The notes: generated from the sequence alone by a model not told the origin. A stretch of DNA of 37,488 nt from Propionispora hippei DSM 15287 (GCF_900141835.1 NZ_FQZD01000036.1:1-37488); one strand, 5' to 3'; positions 25,817 to 34,124 are shown, counted from the stretch's first letter. Translations and numbers: made by a program.

Positions 25817-25848
25817 ACAGAGGTGTGCTTGCACACCTCTGTTTTTTT
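25817..25848 (+). terminator. Terminator of mutS2
   Basis: ACAGAGGTGTG (25817-25827), a CTTG loop, and CACACCTCTGT (25832-25842), followed by seven T's. It starts on the base after the stop codon. Confidence 0.95.
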
Positions 25849-25887
25849 GCGCATAGATTTAAAATGAAAGGTCTGAAAATACGTCCT

Positions 25888-26040
25888 GGATAACCACTGA
25901 TTAAATGACCTGCCGGCTTGGCGAGAGACTTTTTCGTCTGACAAGGAAGCAAAACCGTAGAATTAGCGGCTCTTATTTCAAGGTTTTGCTGACGCAGCCA
26001 GGCGGGAAAAAGATCCGTCAGGACGCGCAGCATTAATTAA
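25888..26040 (-). repeat. Dispersed repeat R1, copy B
   Basis: On the minus strand this reads TTAATT...CTGACGGATCTTTTT, CGCCTGGCTGC, GTCAGCAAAACC, a loop, GGTTTTGCTTCC, TTGTCAGACGAAAAA, TCTCTCGCCA, AGCCGGCAGG and ATCAGTGGTTATCC. It aligns along its full length with copy A. It fills the 274-base gap between the mutS2 terminator and the next, convergent gene. The pairing arms GCAAAACC/GGTTTTGC are identical to those in copy A. Confidence 0.8.
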
Positions 26041-26090
26041 TAAGTGGTTACCTAGAGCTTCCGGGACTTGGCGCAAGCCAGGCCAATTGA

Positions 26091-26678
26091 TTAAAAGTTG
26101 CTTTTCCAGTTTAAGTAACGCCCGGCCGGCCGTTTTTCTCCTTCCTCGCCAGGTTGCTTTTCCACCACCGGCAAGGGTATAGGCTGAGGCGACGGTGTGG
26201 CTGGCTGCTCCTGAGAGATGGCGGCGGCTACTTCCTTGGCGACAAAGGATTTAGTTTCCGGGGGATCTTTTTTTTCGTGTTTATCATGATTGCTATCCTG
26301 CATTTTGTCAGTATGGCTGCCGCCCAGGTTGTTGATCAGTCCCAGGATGGCCGACATATTGCCCCCGCCGAGTTTTGCCTTTAACTGGGGATTATTGAGC
26401 AGCGGCAATAGTGACATGAGGAGGTCCGGTGACGGTCCGCTGCCATCACCTTTAGTTAATTCGCCAAGCAGTTTCTGCAGTGGATTTTCACCTGACGCTG
26501 CCGGTATCGACCCTGTGGCGGCGCTACCGGCTCCCTGGCTGCGATTGAGTATGGCGATCAGACATAGTAGCGAAAGTAGGTTGATGGCCGTATCATAATT
26601 GGTGTTATTTGTTGTCAGGGTATCCAAGATGCGGGTAACCGATTGTAGCAGGGACCGGTCAGAGGTTTCGTTCGACAT
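26091..26678 (-). CDS. Unrecognised protein (195 aa), low-complexity tail
   Basis: I do not recognise this protein. It has an N-terminal amphipathic region (RSLLQSVTRILDTL), one hydrophobic stretch (AINLLSLLCLIAIL, 31-44), a Leu/Gly-rich middle (LLMSLLPLLNNPQLKAKLGG, MSAILGLINNLGG), and a long hydrophilic tail rich in Pro, Lys, Glu and Gln ending NWKSNF. AAGGAGT lies 6 bases before ATG 26678. It starts 11 bases after the ybaB paralogue ends, so the two form an operon. Its hydrophobic segment may insert in or lie on a membrane. The plus-strand gene at 27159 is similarly built (charged, one hydrophobic run). Confidence 0.75.
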   Translation of the reverse strand: MSNETSDRSLLQSVTRILDTLTTNNTNYDTAINLLSLLCLIAILNRSQGAGSAATGSIPAASGENPLQKLLGELTKGDGSGPSPDLLMSLLPLLNNPQLKAKLGGGNMSAILGLINNLGGSHTDKMQDSNHDKHEKKDPPETKSFVAKEVAAAISQEQPATPSPQPIPLPVVEKQPGEEGEKRPAGRYLNWKSNF

Positions 26679-26689
26679 ATAACCACTCC

Positions 26690-27010
26690 TTAGATCAGGC
26701 CGGGAATTTTAGGGAGGTTTAAGTCGCCGGCGAGCTTATTCATGGCTGATTGGTGTAATTCACGTGATTTATCCAGGGCATTGTTCATAGTGGCGACTAA
26801 TAGATCCTGGAGCAGGGCGATGCTTTCCGGATTCAGGTATTGCGCGTTTAGTTCAATGGCGAGGATTTCTTGCTGGCCGTTGATTACAACTTTTATGACA
26901 TCGCCGCTGGTGACTTCCAGCCGTTCATTTTTTAACTGTCCCTGAATAGTATCCACATTCTGTTGTAGCTTTTTTACGACATCCATCATATTGCCCAGAT
27001 TCTCCCACAT
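26690..27010 (-). CDS. YbaB/EbfC-family nucleoid-associated protein (paralogue)
   Basis: 106 residues with the YbaB order: N-terminal helix (NLGNMMDVVKKLQQNVDTIQ), strands (LEVTSGDVIKVVINGQQEIL), then AIELNAQYLNPESIALLQDLLVATMNNALDKSREL and a NLPKIPGL tail. YbaB dimers bind DNA. The housekeeping copy normally sits between dnaX and recR, so this is likely a second, specialised copy. GGAGGTGG before ATG 27010 fixes the start, and an upstream in-frame start at 27049 has no such site. It is operonic with the unknown gene at 26091-26678. Confidence 0.82.
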   Translation of the reverse strand: MWENLGNMMDVVKKLQQNVDTIQGQLKNERLEVTSGDVIKVVINGQQEILAIELNAQYLNPESIALLQDLLVATMNNALDKSRELHQSAMNKLAGDLNLPKIPGLI

Positions 27011-27158
27011 AATTCCACCTCCGCTATATTTATATGCTAATGTATGCAAAAAGAGTAAAAATGTGCTTCATTTATTTAATTTAAAAATAAAGAGGCAGAT
27101 GCCATACCTCGCACATATATTATATTAGCCAGTTTTAAATTCTTAGGAGGTGGGCTTC

Positions 27159-27569
27159 ATGCGCCTGCGGCGACGGCATAGAAGAAATCAACTGCGTGAA
27201 TCCAAGGCGACAGTGTTGCCTGATGAAAATATAAGCATAAATAGCGAGCCGGAGGAAGTGACAGTTGACGACAGGGACAGTGAACCGGTCAAGTCGGTCG
27301 CGCCGGAACAGGTAACTGTGGAAACGCCCTACCAGCCTGGACCGGGTAATTTCTTGCGGCGGATTATTAACAATCCTAATTTTAGTTTTCAGGCCGTTAT
27401 CATTCTATTAACCTTATTTTCCGATAATTTTCCTATGGAGCGTCACTTAAACGGCATTACCACCACGGTAGATAAAATCCGCAATGTAACCGAAGTCGTC
27501 AATAGTACCATGCAGTCCCTCAAGGTTGCTTCCGAGGCGCCGCGGCATATTAGAAAAATGCTGGAATGA
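27159..27569 (+). CDS. Unrecognised protein (136 aa), basic head and one hydrophobic segment
   Basis: Family not recognised. The head is strongly basic (MRLRRRHRRNQLRESK). An acidic stretch follows (about 20-60), then PNFSFQAVIILLTLFSDNFP with the hydrophobic core at 77-88, then a helical Thr/Val/Asn-rich tail (ITTTVDKIRNVTEVVNSTMQ). AGGAGG (27145-27150) lies 8 bases before ATG 27159. It is divergent from the ybaB paralogue, 148 bases away. The composition suggests a membrane-peripheral or nucleic-acid-binding protein (inference). Confidence 0.72.
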   Translation: MRLRRRHRRNQLRESKATVLPDENISINSEPEEVTVDDRDSEPVKSVAPEQVTVETPYQPGPGNFLRRIINNPNFSFQAVIILLTLFSDNFPMERHLNGITTTVDKIRNVTEVVNSTMQSLKVASEAPRHIRKMLE

Positions 27570-27696
27570 GCGGGCGTCAATTTTATTTTAGTAACATATA
27601 AGACGGAAAAACCATATTATGAAATAAAAGGTGAGGTCAACTGCTGGTACAGACTTTCCGGCAGGGCTTCATTGGTTAATTGAGGGAGGGAATCGA

Positions 27697-27804
27697 ATGG
27701 CAAGAAATTGTGGCGGTTTTGGCGGCGGTTTTGGCTCCTGGTGGATTATCATTATTATTATTTTGCTGTTCTTCTTTGCGGTAGATGACGGTCCGTTTGT
27801 TTAA
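27697..27804 (+). CDS. Tiny Gly-rich/Ile-rich single-span protein (35 aa), second copy
   Basis: A 35-codon gene with GAGGGAGGG 6 bases before the ATG. The product is MARNCGGFGGGFGSWW, then six Ile, LLFFFAV and a short acidic tail DDGPFV. The block order, the W-[WF]-Ile6-Leu-Leu core and the length match the 38-aa product at 1772-1888, so the two are homologous or convergently alike. It resembles YjcZ-type small sporulation proteins, but this is unverified. A terminator follows at 27895-27930. Confidence 0.7.
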   Translation: MARNCGGFGGGFGSWWIIIIIILLFFFAVDDGPFV

Positions 27805-27894
27805 AAGATATTTGTGTAACAGGGGAATCGGCAATGGCGTTGTCTCTATATAGCCAGCTGCCAAGCTGGAGAATGCTCATTTCATTATATGTAA

Positions 27895-27930
27895 AAATAA
27901 AAAAACGCGCGAAAGGCGCGTTTTTTTTCG
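27895..27930. terminator. Bidirectional terminator
   Basis: ACGCGC (27905-27910), loop GAAAG, and GCGCGT (27916-27921), flanked by an A-run on one side and eight T's on the other. It serves the tiny gene (plus strand) and the opposing PBP gene (minus strand). Confidence 0.88.
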
Positions 27931-27954
27931 TGACCGGGGAAAGGAGCGGTGTTT

Positions 27955-30168
27955 TTAGTTTTTCTTCGGTTTTTCCGGCAGTCCTTCCGGTACTGGTGGA
28001 AGGGTGGCAGTGCCGCTCTTGTCCGGGCTATCCTGCTTAGGAGGCGGCGGCAAGGGTTTTACCTCGCTATGAGGTGTGTCAGGGGTTCCTTCGCTGGAGT
28101 TCCCGGTCTTGTCTTTATCTTTCTCCGCTTCTTTAGTTTTGTCTTTATCCTGCAGATTTTCGGTAGCGGTGCTTTGTTTATTCGGTTGGGTGCCTTCGAT
28201 GAAGATTTCACTTTTAGCGTCTTTGTTATTGGGATCGGTCACCAGCAGTCCGTCCTGGGTCGAAACGGTGGCTGAAACAATGCCGCCGGGACGGGGGAAA
28301 TCACGGACCGGCATACCCTCTACAGCCCTAGCCATGAAGGATCGCCAGATCCTGGCGGGCGTAGCACCGCCGGTAATTCCGTTCAAATAACCGTCGTTGT
28401 CATTGCCCATCCATACGGCGGCTACCAGGTCTGGAGTATAGCCGACAAACCAGGCATCCTTATAGTCGTTGGTGGTACCGGTTTTCCCGGCAGCCGGCCG
28501 GCCAAGATTAGCTGCTGTACCAGTGCCGCGCAAGAGGACACCTTTTAAGATATCCGTCAGAAGGTAGGCGCTTTTTTCATTAATGACCGCTTTTTCCTGG
28601 GGCGTGTATTCTTCCAGCACCTTGCCGGTGCGGTCAACTACCTTGATGATGGCAACCGGTGCGGCCCGTACGCCCTGATTGGCCAATACGCCGTAGGCAC
28701 TGGCAATTTCCAGCGGGGTTACGCCACGGGTCAGGCCCCCAAGCGATGCAGCCAGGTTGCGGTCATTGGTGCCGCCGTTTAATACCAGCGTGGAGATTCC
28801 CATCTGCTGTGCATAATATAAAGCCTTGTCAATGCCAACTTGATTGGCCAGCTTGACAGTAGGTACGTTCAGAGATTGCTCGAGGGCAGTACGCAATGAT
28901 ACTTTCCCCCGGAAATCCCCGTCATAGTTACTGGGTGACCAGTTGTTAAAGGTGATGGGACTGTCTTCAATAATCGTGGAAGCGGTCATGCCGCTTTCAA
29001 TAGCTGCCAAATAAACAAAGGGTTTGAAGGCCGAGCCGGGCTGTCTTTCGGCCATAATGGCCCGGTTAAACTGATCGTTGCCTCTGCCGCCGACCATAGC
29101 CTTAATATAGCCGGTGTGAGGATCCAGGGCGACCAGGGCTCCCTGGGGCTGTTGAATGCCGTTGCTGTCGGTGCGGACGGTAGGAAGCTGTTTCATAGCC
29201 GCTTCTGCTGCAGTCTGCATGTCAAGATCCAGGGTAGTGTATATTTTTAAGCCGTCTTTATACACCGCATTGGCACCATACTTATCAATGAGTTGCTGCA
29301 AAACATAATCAACGAAATACGGCGCCGTATCGGACAGATTGTTTTGTACGGCATGAGAGTTAAGCACAAGTTTTTCTTTTTGCGCTTTGGCGGCCGTGGC
29401 GTTGTCAATATAGCCGTATTTGACCATTTGCTCCAGCACGGTGGCCTGCCGTTCGGTGGCGGCTTTCAGGTTGTTAAGCGGTGAGTAATAGTTGGGGCTC
29501 TTGGGAATACCTGCCAGCATGGCACATTCGGCCAAAGTCAGATCTTCCACGTTTTTCCCGAAATATACCTGGGCGGCCGATTGTACGCCGTAAGCACCCT
29601 GGCCAAAATAAATATGATTCAGGTACATTTCCAGAATTTCAGTTTTGGTATATTGCTGTTCAATTTGCAGGGCCAAAAAGGCCTCCTGGATTTTTCGTTT
29701 AATTGTCTGCTCCTGAGTCAGCAGGGCATTTTTCGCCAACTGCTGGGTAATGGTGCTGCCGCCTTCGGAGACGCCGCGATTGGTAATATTAGCCCAGACG
29801 GCGCGTAAAATTCCTTTGGGATCGACGCCGATATGCTGGTAAAAGCGGGCGTCTTCAGTGGCAATGAAAGCGTTTTGCAGATCTTTGGGTATTTTATTGA
29901 TGGAAACAGGAAGCCGGTTTTCGGCCGAATGGATGGTGGCAATCGGTTTGCCGTGAATATCAAATACTTGGGAAGAAGCCGCCGGACGGATATCGCCTTT
30001 TAGTCCCGGCATAGTCTGAATGCTGGCCGTTAAAAAGCCGATGCCGGCACCGGCAATGATAACGATAAACACAATGATGGCAATGACAGTCAGTTTTGAA
30101 AAGAACTTTGGTGAAGAACGCTGGTTTTTTTTATTTTTATTCTTATTGTTAGCTTCGTCGTCATACAT
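27955..30168 (-). CDS. Class A penicillin-binding protein (PBP1A type)
   Basis: About 737 residues: a Lys/Asn-rich cytoplasmic head, one transmembrane span (LTVIAIIVFIVIIAGAGIGF), and a GT51 transglycosylase domain with ATEDARFYQHIGVDP (catalytic Glu) and GGSTITQQLAKN. The transpeptidase domain has the Ser-x-x-Lys in PGSAFKPF, SLN and KTGT. The C-terminal tail is rich in Lys/Asp/Pro. It polymerises and cross-links peptidoglycan outside the membrane. The start is ATG 30168; AAGGAGG lies about 14 bases upstream, longer than usual, and no nearer start codon is in frame. It is divergent from aroH, with repeat R1 copy C between. Confidence 0.96.
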   Translation of the reverse strand: MYDDEANNKNKNKKNQRSSPKFFSKLTVIAIIVFIVIIAGAGIGFLTASIQTMPGLKGDIRPAASSQVFDIHGKPIATIHSAENRLPVSINKIPKDLQNAFIATEDARFYQHIGVDPKGILRAVWANITNRGVSEGGSTITQQLAKNALLTQEQTIKRKIQEAFLALQIEQQYTKTEILEMYLNHIYFGQGAYGVQSAAQVYFGKNVEDLTLAECAMLAGIPKSPNYYSPLNNLKAATERQATVLEQMVKYGYIDNATAAKAQKEKLVLNSHAVQNNLSDTAPYFVDYVLQQLIDKYGANAVYKDGLKIYTTLDLDMQTAAEAAMKQLPTVRTDSNGIQQPQGALVALDPHTGYIKAMVGGRGNDQFNRAIMAERQPGSAFKPFVYLAAIESGMTASTIIEDSPITFNNWSPSNYDGDFRGKVSLRTALEQSLNVPTVKLANQVGIDKALYYAQQMGISTLVLNGGTNDRNLAASLGGLTRGVTPLEIASAYGVLANQGVRAAPVAIIKVVDRTGKVLEEYTPQEKAVINEKSAYLLTDILKGVLLRGTGTAANLGRPAAGKTGTTNDYKDAWFVGYTPDLVAAVWMGNDNDGYLNGITGGATPARIWRSFMARAVEGMPVRDFPRPGGIVSATVSTQDGLLVTDPNNKDAKSEIFIEGTQPNKQSTATENLQDKDKTKEAEKDKDKTGNSSEGTPDTPHSEVKPLPPPPKQDSPDKSGTATLPPVPEGLPEKPKKN

Positions 30169-30334
30169 GCTGAGCGTGACAACCTCCTTCAAATACAATC
30201 ACCGCGTAGTTTTATACCCCAATTATTATAACATAAATCATTAGAAAACATATAAGATTTAATTTGCTGTTCCGTTAGGTATGCTTAGCGGCTAGCCGGG
30301 CAAGATAGTAGGTGATGTTTAAGGAGCGGCTGAC

Positions 30335-30475
30335 TTATTCGTACGCCATGTCCCGGCGGAGCTTGTTTCGCCTGGTATCGTCAGTAAGCTTTAAAATAGC
30401 CCAACTATTTTCGATTTGCTTTTTACTTTCTTGTCAGACGCAAAAATCTCGCCAGGCTTATTTAATCAGCGTTTC
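30335..30475 (+). repeat. Dispersed repeat R1, copy C
   Basis: Contains CGGCGGA-CTTGTTTCGCCTGG, then CGTCAGTAAGCTT, a loop, TTTGCTTTTTACTTTC, TTGTCAGACGCAAAAATCT, CGCCAGG and TTATTTAATCAGCGTTTCC. It aligns with copies A and B but is more diverged. The paired arms of A/B are altered on both sides (GTAAG.. and ..TTTTAC), which keeps some pairing. It sits in the 400-base divergent spacer between the PBP and aroH, which otherwise holds only start-proximal signals. Confidence 0.75.
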
Positions 30476-30570
30476 CATAAGAAAAACAAGAGGATTTGCC
30501 GGACGAATGCCGAAATAAGGTATATTCCTAATTTAAATAAATGTAATGTTGTGGAAGGGGTTGTACATCT

Positions 30571-30930
30571 TTGTTGCGTGGCGTCAGAGGAGCTACTACA
30601 GTGGAGAGAAACGAACGGGAGGAGATTTTTGCGAATGTCGCGGAACTGCTCGCGCTTATTGTGGAGGAAAATAAAATTGATATAGAGGATATCGGGGCGG
30701 TGATCTTCAGCTCTACCCCGGATATTAACGCCGCTTTTCCGGCGGCCGGTGCCAGGATAATGGGCTGGTCCGAAGTTCCTCTGTTTGGGACGCTGGAGAT
30801 TGATAACCCGGAAGGGGTGGCGCGCTGTATCCGGGTGCTGATTTTGTGGAATACCGAAGTGCCGCAAAAAGAGATCAAGCACCTGTATTTAAAAGGTGCT
30901 TCAGTGCTCAGACAGGATTTAAAGAATTAG
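30571..30930 (+). CDS. aroH: Chorismate mutase, AroH class
   Basis: 119 residues, matching the trimeric Bacillus-type enzyme (127 aa): LRGVRGATTVERN with R6, SSTPDINAAFPA, LEIDNPEG with E76, CIRVLI with R88, and HLYLKGASVLRQDL with Y106. These correspond to the known active-site Arg7, Glu78, Arg90 and Tyr108. It converts chorismate to prephenate for Phe/Tyr synthesis. TTG 30571 is the start, with GAAGGGG 10 bases upstream. No other aromatic-pathway gene adjoins it. The glycosyltransferase gene follows 45 bases later. Confidence 0.95.
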   Translation: MLRGVRGATTVERNEREEIFANVAELLALIVEENKIDIEDIGAVIFSSTPDINAAFPAAGARIMGWSEVPLFGTLEIDNPEGVARCIRVLILWNTEVPQKEIKHLYLKGASVLRQDLKN

Positions 30931-30975
30931 ATATAAAGAAGTTATTTTGCGAATGGAATGCAGGGTGATATGGTT

Positions 30976-31911
30976 ATGGCTTTATTATCGGTGGTGGTGC
31001 CGGTTTTTAATGAAGAAGAAAATATAGAAATTTTTTATGATACGGTATGTGAAGTATTAACGCCACTGAGCTATGATTTCGAACTGATCTTTGTGGATGA
31101 CGGTTCAACCGACAGGACGCCGCTATTGCTGGATGTATTAACTCAGCGGGATGGCCGGGTCCGGGCTCTGTTGCTGGCGCGCAACTTTGGACATCAGGTA
31201 GCGCTAACCTGCGGGCTTGATCATGCCGTGGGTGACGCCGTCATTACTATGGACGGCGATATGCAGCATCCGCCGGAGCTGTTGCCGCTGCTGATCGGCA
31301 AGTGGGAGGAGGGTTTTCAGGTTGTCCAGACCATCCGGAAAACGACGGAGGGGGTTCCCTGGTTTAAGAACTTTACTTCAGGAATGTTTTACAAGCTGAT
31401 GAACGCTATGTCCAAGGTGCATGTCCAGGAAGGCGGTTCGGATTTTCGTCTAATGGATAAACAAGTAGTGGCAAGTTTCCGGCGCTTCCGGGAGAGGGCC
31501 CGGTTTATCCGGGGGATGGTCGGTGCTATTGGCTACAGGCAGGTGCAGATTGAGTTTGTCGCGCCAAAACGGTTTGCCGGCATATCCAAATTCTCGGTGC
31601 GGCGGATGATGCATTTTGCGTTGGACGGCATTACGGCCTATTCCAAACTGCCATTGCGGATGGCCTTTTATATTGGCATAGTATTTTCTTTTATTAGTTT
31701 TTGCATTGCGGTCCATGTCATCTATATTAAGATTTTTACCAATGAGGCGGTTCCAGGCTGGAGTACGGCCACAGCCAGCGTGTCTCTGCTGGGGGGGATA
31801 CAACTGCTGGGACTGGGCATCATCGGTGAATACGTAGGACGGATTTTCGAAGAAGTAAAGCAGCGTCCTTTGTATTGGCTCCAGGCTGAACTGCCGGAAA
31901 AGAAAAAGTAA
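30976..31911 (+). CDS. Family 2 glycosyltransferase, polyprenyl-phosphate type, membrane anchored
   Basis: 311 residues from ATG 30976. The ribosome site AGGGTGAT at 30962-30969 favours this ATG over the in-frame ones at 30958 and 30970. The GT-A domain starts LSVVVPVFNEEENI and has VDDGSTDRT and the acceptor/metal region MDGDMQHPPELLP. The C-terminal third has two transmembrane helices (MAFYIGIVFSFISFCIAVHV, SVSLLGGIQLLGLGIIGEYV) and ends YVGRIFEEVKQRPLYW. These are features of GtrB/ArnC/DPM1-like enzymes that load a sugar onto undecaprenyl phosphate. The sugar is not predictable here. Confidence 0.9.
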   Translation: MALLSVVVPVFNEEENIEIFYDTVCEVLTPLSYDFELIFVDDGSTDRTPLLLDVLTQRDGRVRALLLARNFGHQVALTCGLDHAVGDAVITMDGDMQHPPELLPLLIGKWEEGFQVVQTIRKTTEGVPWFKNFTSGMFYKLMNAMSKVHVQEGGSDFRLMDKQVVASFRRFRERARFIRGMVGAIGYRQVQIEFVAPKRFAGISKFSVRRMMHFALDGITAYSKLPLRMAFYIGIVFSFISFCIAVHVIYIKIFTNEAVPGWSTATASVSLLGGIQLLGLGIIGEYVGRIFEEVKQRPLYWLQAELPEKKK

Positions 31912-32001
31912 GCAGCCTGTTCTTTGAAAAAAATATATTTTTGTAGGAATATTACGCATTTTTTGGCAGGATTTTATGTAAAAATATTGAATATTTGATC
32001 T

Positions 32002-32130
32002 TTGTGAGCGATAAAGCCGAATCCAGCTCAGGTACGGGGGAACCGTTTGTAGGGGGTGAAACTCATGTTTTTGAGTAGGGAGAACCTCAACCCTAACCCG
32101 TCAGCTAACCTCGGAGGCTGTGAGAGGAGC
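32002..32130 (+). promoter_or_regulatory. c-di-AMP riboswitch (ydaO/yuaA class)
   Basis: The conserved ydaO blocks occur in order: GCCGAATCCAGCTCAGGTAC, GGGGGAACCGTTT, GGGGGTGAAACTC, AGTAGGG, CAACCCTAACCCGTCAGCTA, ACCTCGGAGGCTGTGAGAGGAG. This matches the c-di-AMP aptamer consensus, including the 3' GUGAGAGGA element. No terminator separates it from the next gene. The aptamer's 3' AGAGGAG is also the Shine-Dalgarno of the hydrolase at 32136, so control may act on translation. In the family, c-di-AMP binding usually turns wall hydrolase genes off. Confidence 0.95.
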
Positions 32131-32135
32131 CGTAC

Positions 32136-32804
32136 ATGGGTAAAGTGTCTCGTTTCTTTGTATTTTTTGTTTTGGCGTTTTGCATGTTTTCTGTTACCTG
32201 TGCTGCCGCGGCGTTTGAAAAAGGTGATACCGGACCGGAGGTTGCCGCCATTCAGTCAAAGCTGAACGACTTTGGCTATAATGCCGGCGAAGCGGATGGG
32301 AGTTTTGGTTCCCGAACGGTGGGGGCCGTGATGGCTTTCCAACGTGACCACGGATTGGAAGCGGATGGCGTCGTCGGGTATCAAACCTACCGTCTTCTGA
32401 TGGGCCGTGAGATTCCGGTAAGCCGCGATGGGTCAAGTGTTATGGCACGGCGAATTATCCAAAATGCCCTGAGCTATGCAGGGGTTCCGTATCAGTTTGG
32501 AGGAACCAGCCCTGGCGGGTTCGATTGTTCCGGTTATGTCCAGTTTGTCTTTGCTCAAAGCGGTGTATATTTACCGCGAACAGCCGATGATGACTTCGGC
32601 ATGGGACAGGCTGTTTCTTATGGCCGGTTGCAGCCAGGCGATCTGGTGTTTTTTTCTACATACGCTCCGGGACCTTCTCACGTGGGTATTTACTTGGGGA
32701 ATGGCACTTTTATCAGTGCAACGTCCAGCCGTGGCGTAGTCACTGACCAACTAGGCAGCGGTTATTGGGGAGCTCGCTATATTGGAGCTCGCCGCATAGT
32801 TTAA
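32136..32804 (+). CDS. Secreted NlpC/P60 cell-wall hydrolase with peptidoglycan-binding domain
   Basis: 222 residues. The signal peptide covers 1 to about 25. A peptidoglycan-binding_1 domain follows at about 28-90 (GDTGPEVAAIQSKLNDFGY, DGSFGSRTVGAVMAFQ). The NlpC/P60 domain runs from about 105 to the end, with catalytic C131 in GGFDCSGYV and H182 in SHVGIYLG. It likely cleaves D-Glu-gamma-mDAP bonds in peptidoglycan. The ribosome site is in the c-di-AMP aptamer tail, 5-8 bases before the ATG. Wall hydrolases are a common target of this riboswitch. Confidence 0.95.
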   Translation: MGKVSRFFVFFVLAFCMFSVTCAAAAFEKGDTGPEVAAIQSKLNDFGYNAGEADGSFGSRTVGAVMAFQRDHGLEADGVVGYQTYRLLMGREIPVSRDGSSVMARRIIQNALSYAGVPYQFGGTSPGGFDCSGYVQFVFAQSGVYLPRTADDDFGMGQAVSYGRLQPGDLVFFSTYAPGPSHVGIYLGNGTFISATSSRGVVTDQLGSGYWGARYIGARRIV

Positions 32805-32812
32805 TTATCGTT

Positions 32813-32845
32813 TGGGGGAGGCTGCGGCTTCCCCATTATTTTTTC
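32813..32845 (+). terminator. Probable terminator of the NlpC/P60 gene
   Basis: GGGGGAGGCT pairs with GGCTTCCCC around a short loop with G-T pairs, followed by ATTATTTTTTC. It is moderately strong and lies 10 bases past the stop. Confidence 0.7.
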
Positions 32846-32933
32846 AGCCATACGCTGATTTGTCGGAAGCGCCTGGCGATAGCCGGAGCTTTTTTTATAT
32901 ATTTATTTTTATGAAGAAAGAATGAGGCAATAA

Positions 32934-33365
32934 ATGGAAAATATAGTAATAAGACTTAAAGAGCAGGGTTGCCGGCTGACTCCACAGCGCCGGGCTGTTA
33001 TCAAGCAGGTCTATGAGTCGACGGAACCGCTTACGGTAACCAGCATTTGGCACAGTGTTCGCGAAGCTTATCCGAACATCAGCCTGGATACGGTGTACCG
33101 CAATGTCAGTGTCCTGGTTGAATTAGGCGTACTCATTCCCATCAAGAGCACAGGCAAAGAGGGTATCCGTTATGAGCTTGCCACCGCCGATCACCACCAT
33201 CATCATGTAGTGTGCGTAAAATGCGGTCAGGCGGTTTGTATCGATTTTTGCCCGGTCAATCAGCATTTGTTGGAACTCTTGCACGGTTACGGCTATGAAC
33301 TGGTGCGGCATACAGTGGAACTGTTTGGAATTTGTGCGGATTGCAGACTTACGGTAAAGGAGTAG
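32934..33365 (+). CDS. zur: Fur-family metalloregulator, probable Zur
   Basis: 143 residues. The winged-helix part has GCRLTPQRRAVIKQVYE and SLDTVYRNVSVLVELG. The metal part has an HHHHH run (87-91) and two CxxC pairs, C94/C97 and C134/C137, which form the structural zinc site of Fur proteins. It is directly followed, 4 bases on, by znuC and then znuB, so zinc repression of that transporter is the best reading. Fur and PerR cannot be excluded by sequence alone. I could not identify a Zur box in the upstream 60 bases. Confidence 0.88.
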   Translation: MENIVIRLKEQGCRLTPQRRAVIKQVYESTEPLTVTSIWHSVREAYPNISLDTVYRNVSVLVELGVLIPIKSTGKEGIRYELATADHHHHHVVCVKCGQAVCIDFCPVNQHLLELLHGYGYELVRHTVELFGICADCRLTVKE

Positions 33366-33369
33366 CGGA

Positions 33370-34086
33370 ATGTGTGAAGTTTGTCTGAATAATATTACCT
33401 TTGCTTACGGCAGTGAGCCGGTATTGGAGAATATTTCACTGCAGGTAGCGGCAAAGGATTTTCTGATGATTTTTGGTCCTAACGGGGCAGGTAAAAGTAC
33501 CGTGTTGAAAATCATCGCCGGAATTTTAATGCCTGACCGGGGTGAGGTGCTGATCAACGGACAGAAAGCCAAAGCGGCCCGTCTAGGCGGTTTGGTTAGT
33601 TATGTACCGCAAAACTATGGAAAAAATACAGCCGATTTTCCGATTACGGTCAGTGAGGTTGTCGAACTGGGCTTGATTGCGGGAACCAGGCAAAAAAAAC
33701 AGCCGAAAAAAGTGGTTAAACATATTGTGGAACATATGCTTGAATTGGTGCAGGCCAGTGATTTGCGTGATCGCCGCATTGGTGAGTTGTCAGGCGGCCA
33801 GCAGCAAAGGGTAATGGTGGCCATGGCATTGGCCGGTAACCCCAGTCTGCTTCTATTAGATGAACCTACCAGCGGGATTGATTATGCCGCCAGTCAACGG
33901 ATTTATGAATTATTGGGGACATTGAACAAGAACCTGGGCATCACCGTGATCATGGTGTCCCATGATATTGAAAAGGCGGCGGCCTGGGCAACCAATGTGG
34001 CTTGTATCAACCGGGGATTGTGCTTTTTGGGCAACAGCCAGGAATTTCGTGCGACCCACTCTCAAGGACGGCATATGTGGTATTAG
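33370..34086 (+). CDS. znuC: Metal ABC transporter ATPase (ZnuC/AdcC)
   Basis: 238 residues with Walker A GPNGAGKST (36-44), Q-loop VPQNYG, signature LSGGQQQR, Walker B LLLLDEPTSGID and a switch His in VSHDI. This is the manganese/zinc/iron chelate ABC subfamily. AAAGGAG lies inside the end of zur, and ATG 33370 is 4 bases past the zur stop. It energises metal import through the permease at 34223. A repeat-bearing spacer of 136 bases separates the two. Confidence 0.92.
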   Translation: MCEVCLNNITFAYGSEPVLENISLQVAAKDFLMIFGPNGAGKSTVLKIIAGILMPDRGEVLINGQKAKAARLGGLVSYVPQNYGKNTADFPITVSEVVELGLIAGTRQKKQPKKVVKHIVEHMLELVQASDLRDRRIGELSGGQQQRVMVAMALAGNPSLLLLDEPTSGIDYAASQRIYELLGTLNKNLGITVIMVSHDIEKAAAWATNVACINRGLCFLGNSQEFRATHSQGRHMWY

Positions 34087-34124
34087 GATCTACATGACTT
34101 ACATATATGGATAATTTTTGTAGA

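Noticed and set aside
32056..32265. A short plus-strand frame starting in the c-di-AMP leader
   Set aside because: It lies in the aptamer and runs out of frame into the signal-peptide region of the hydrolase gene.
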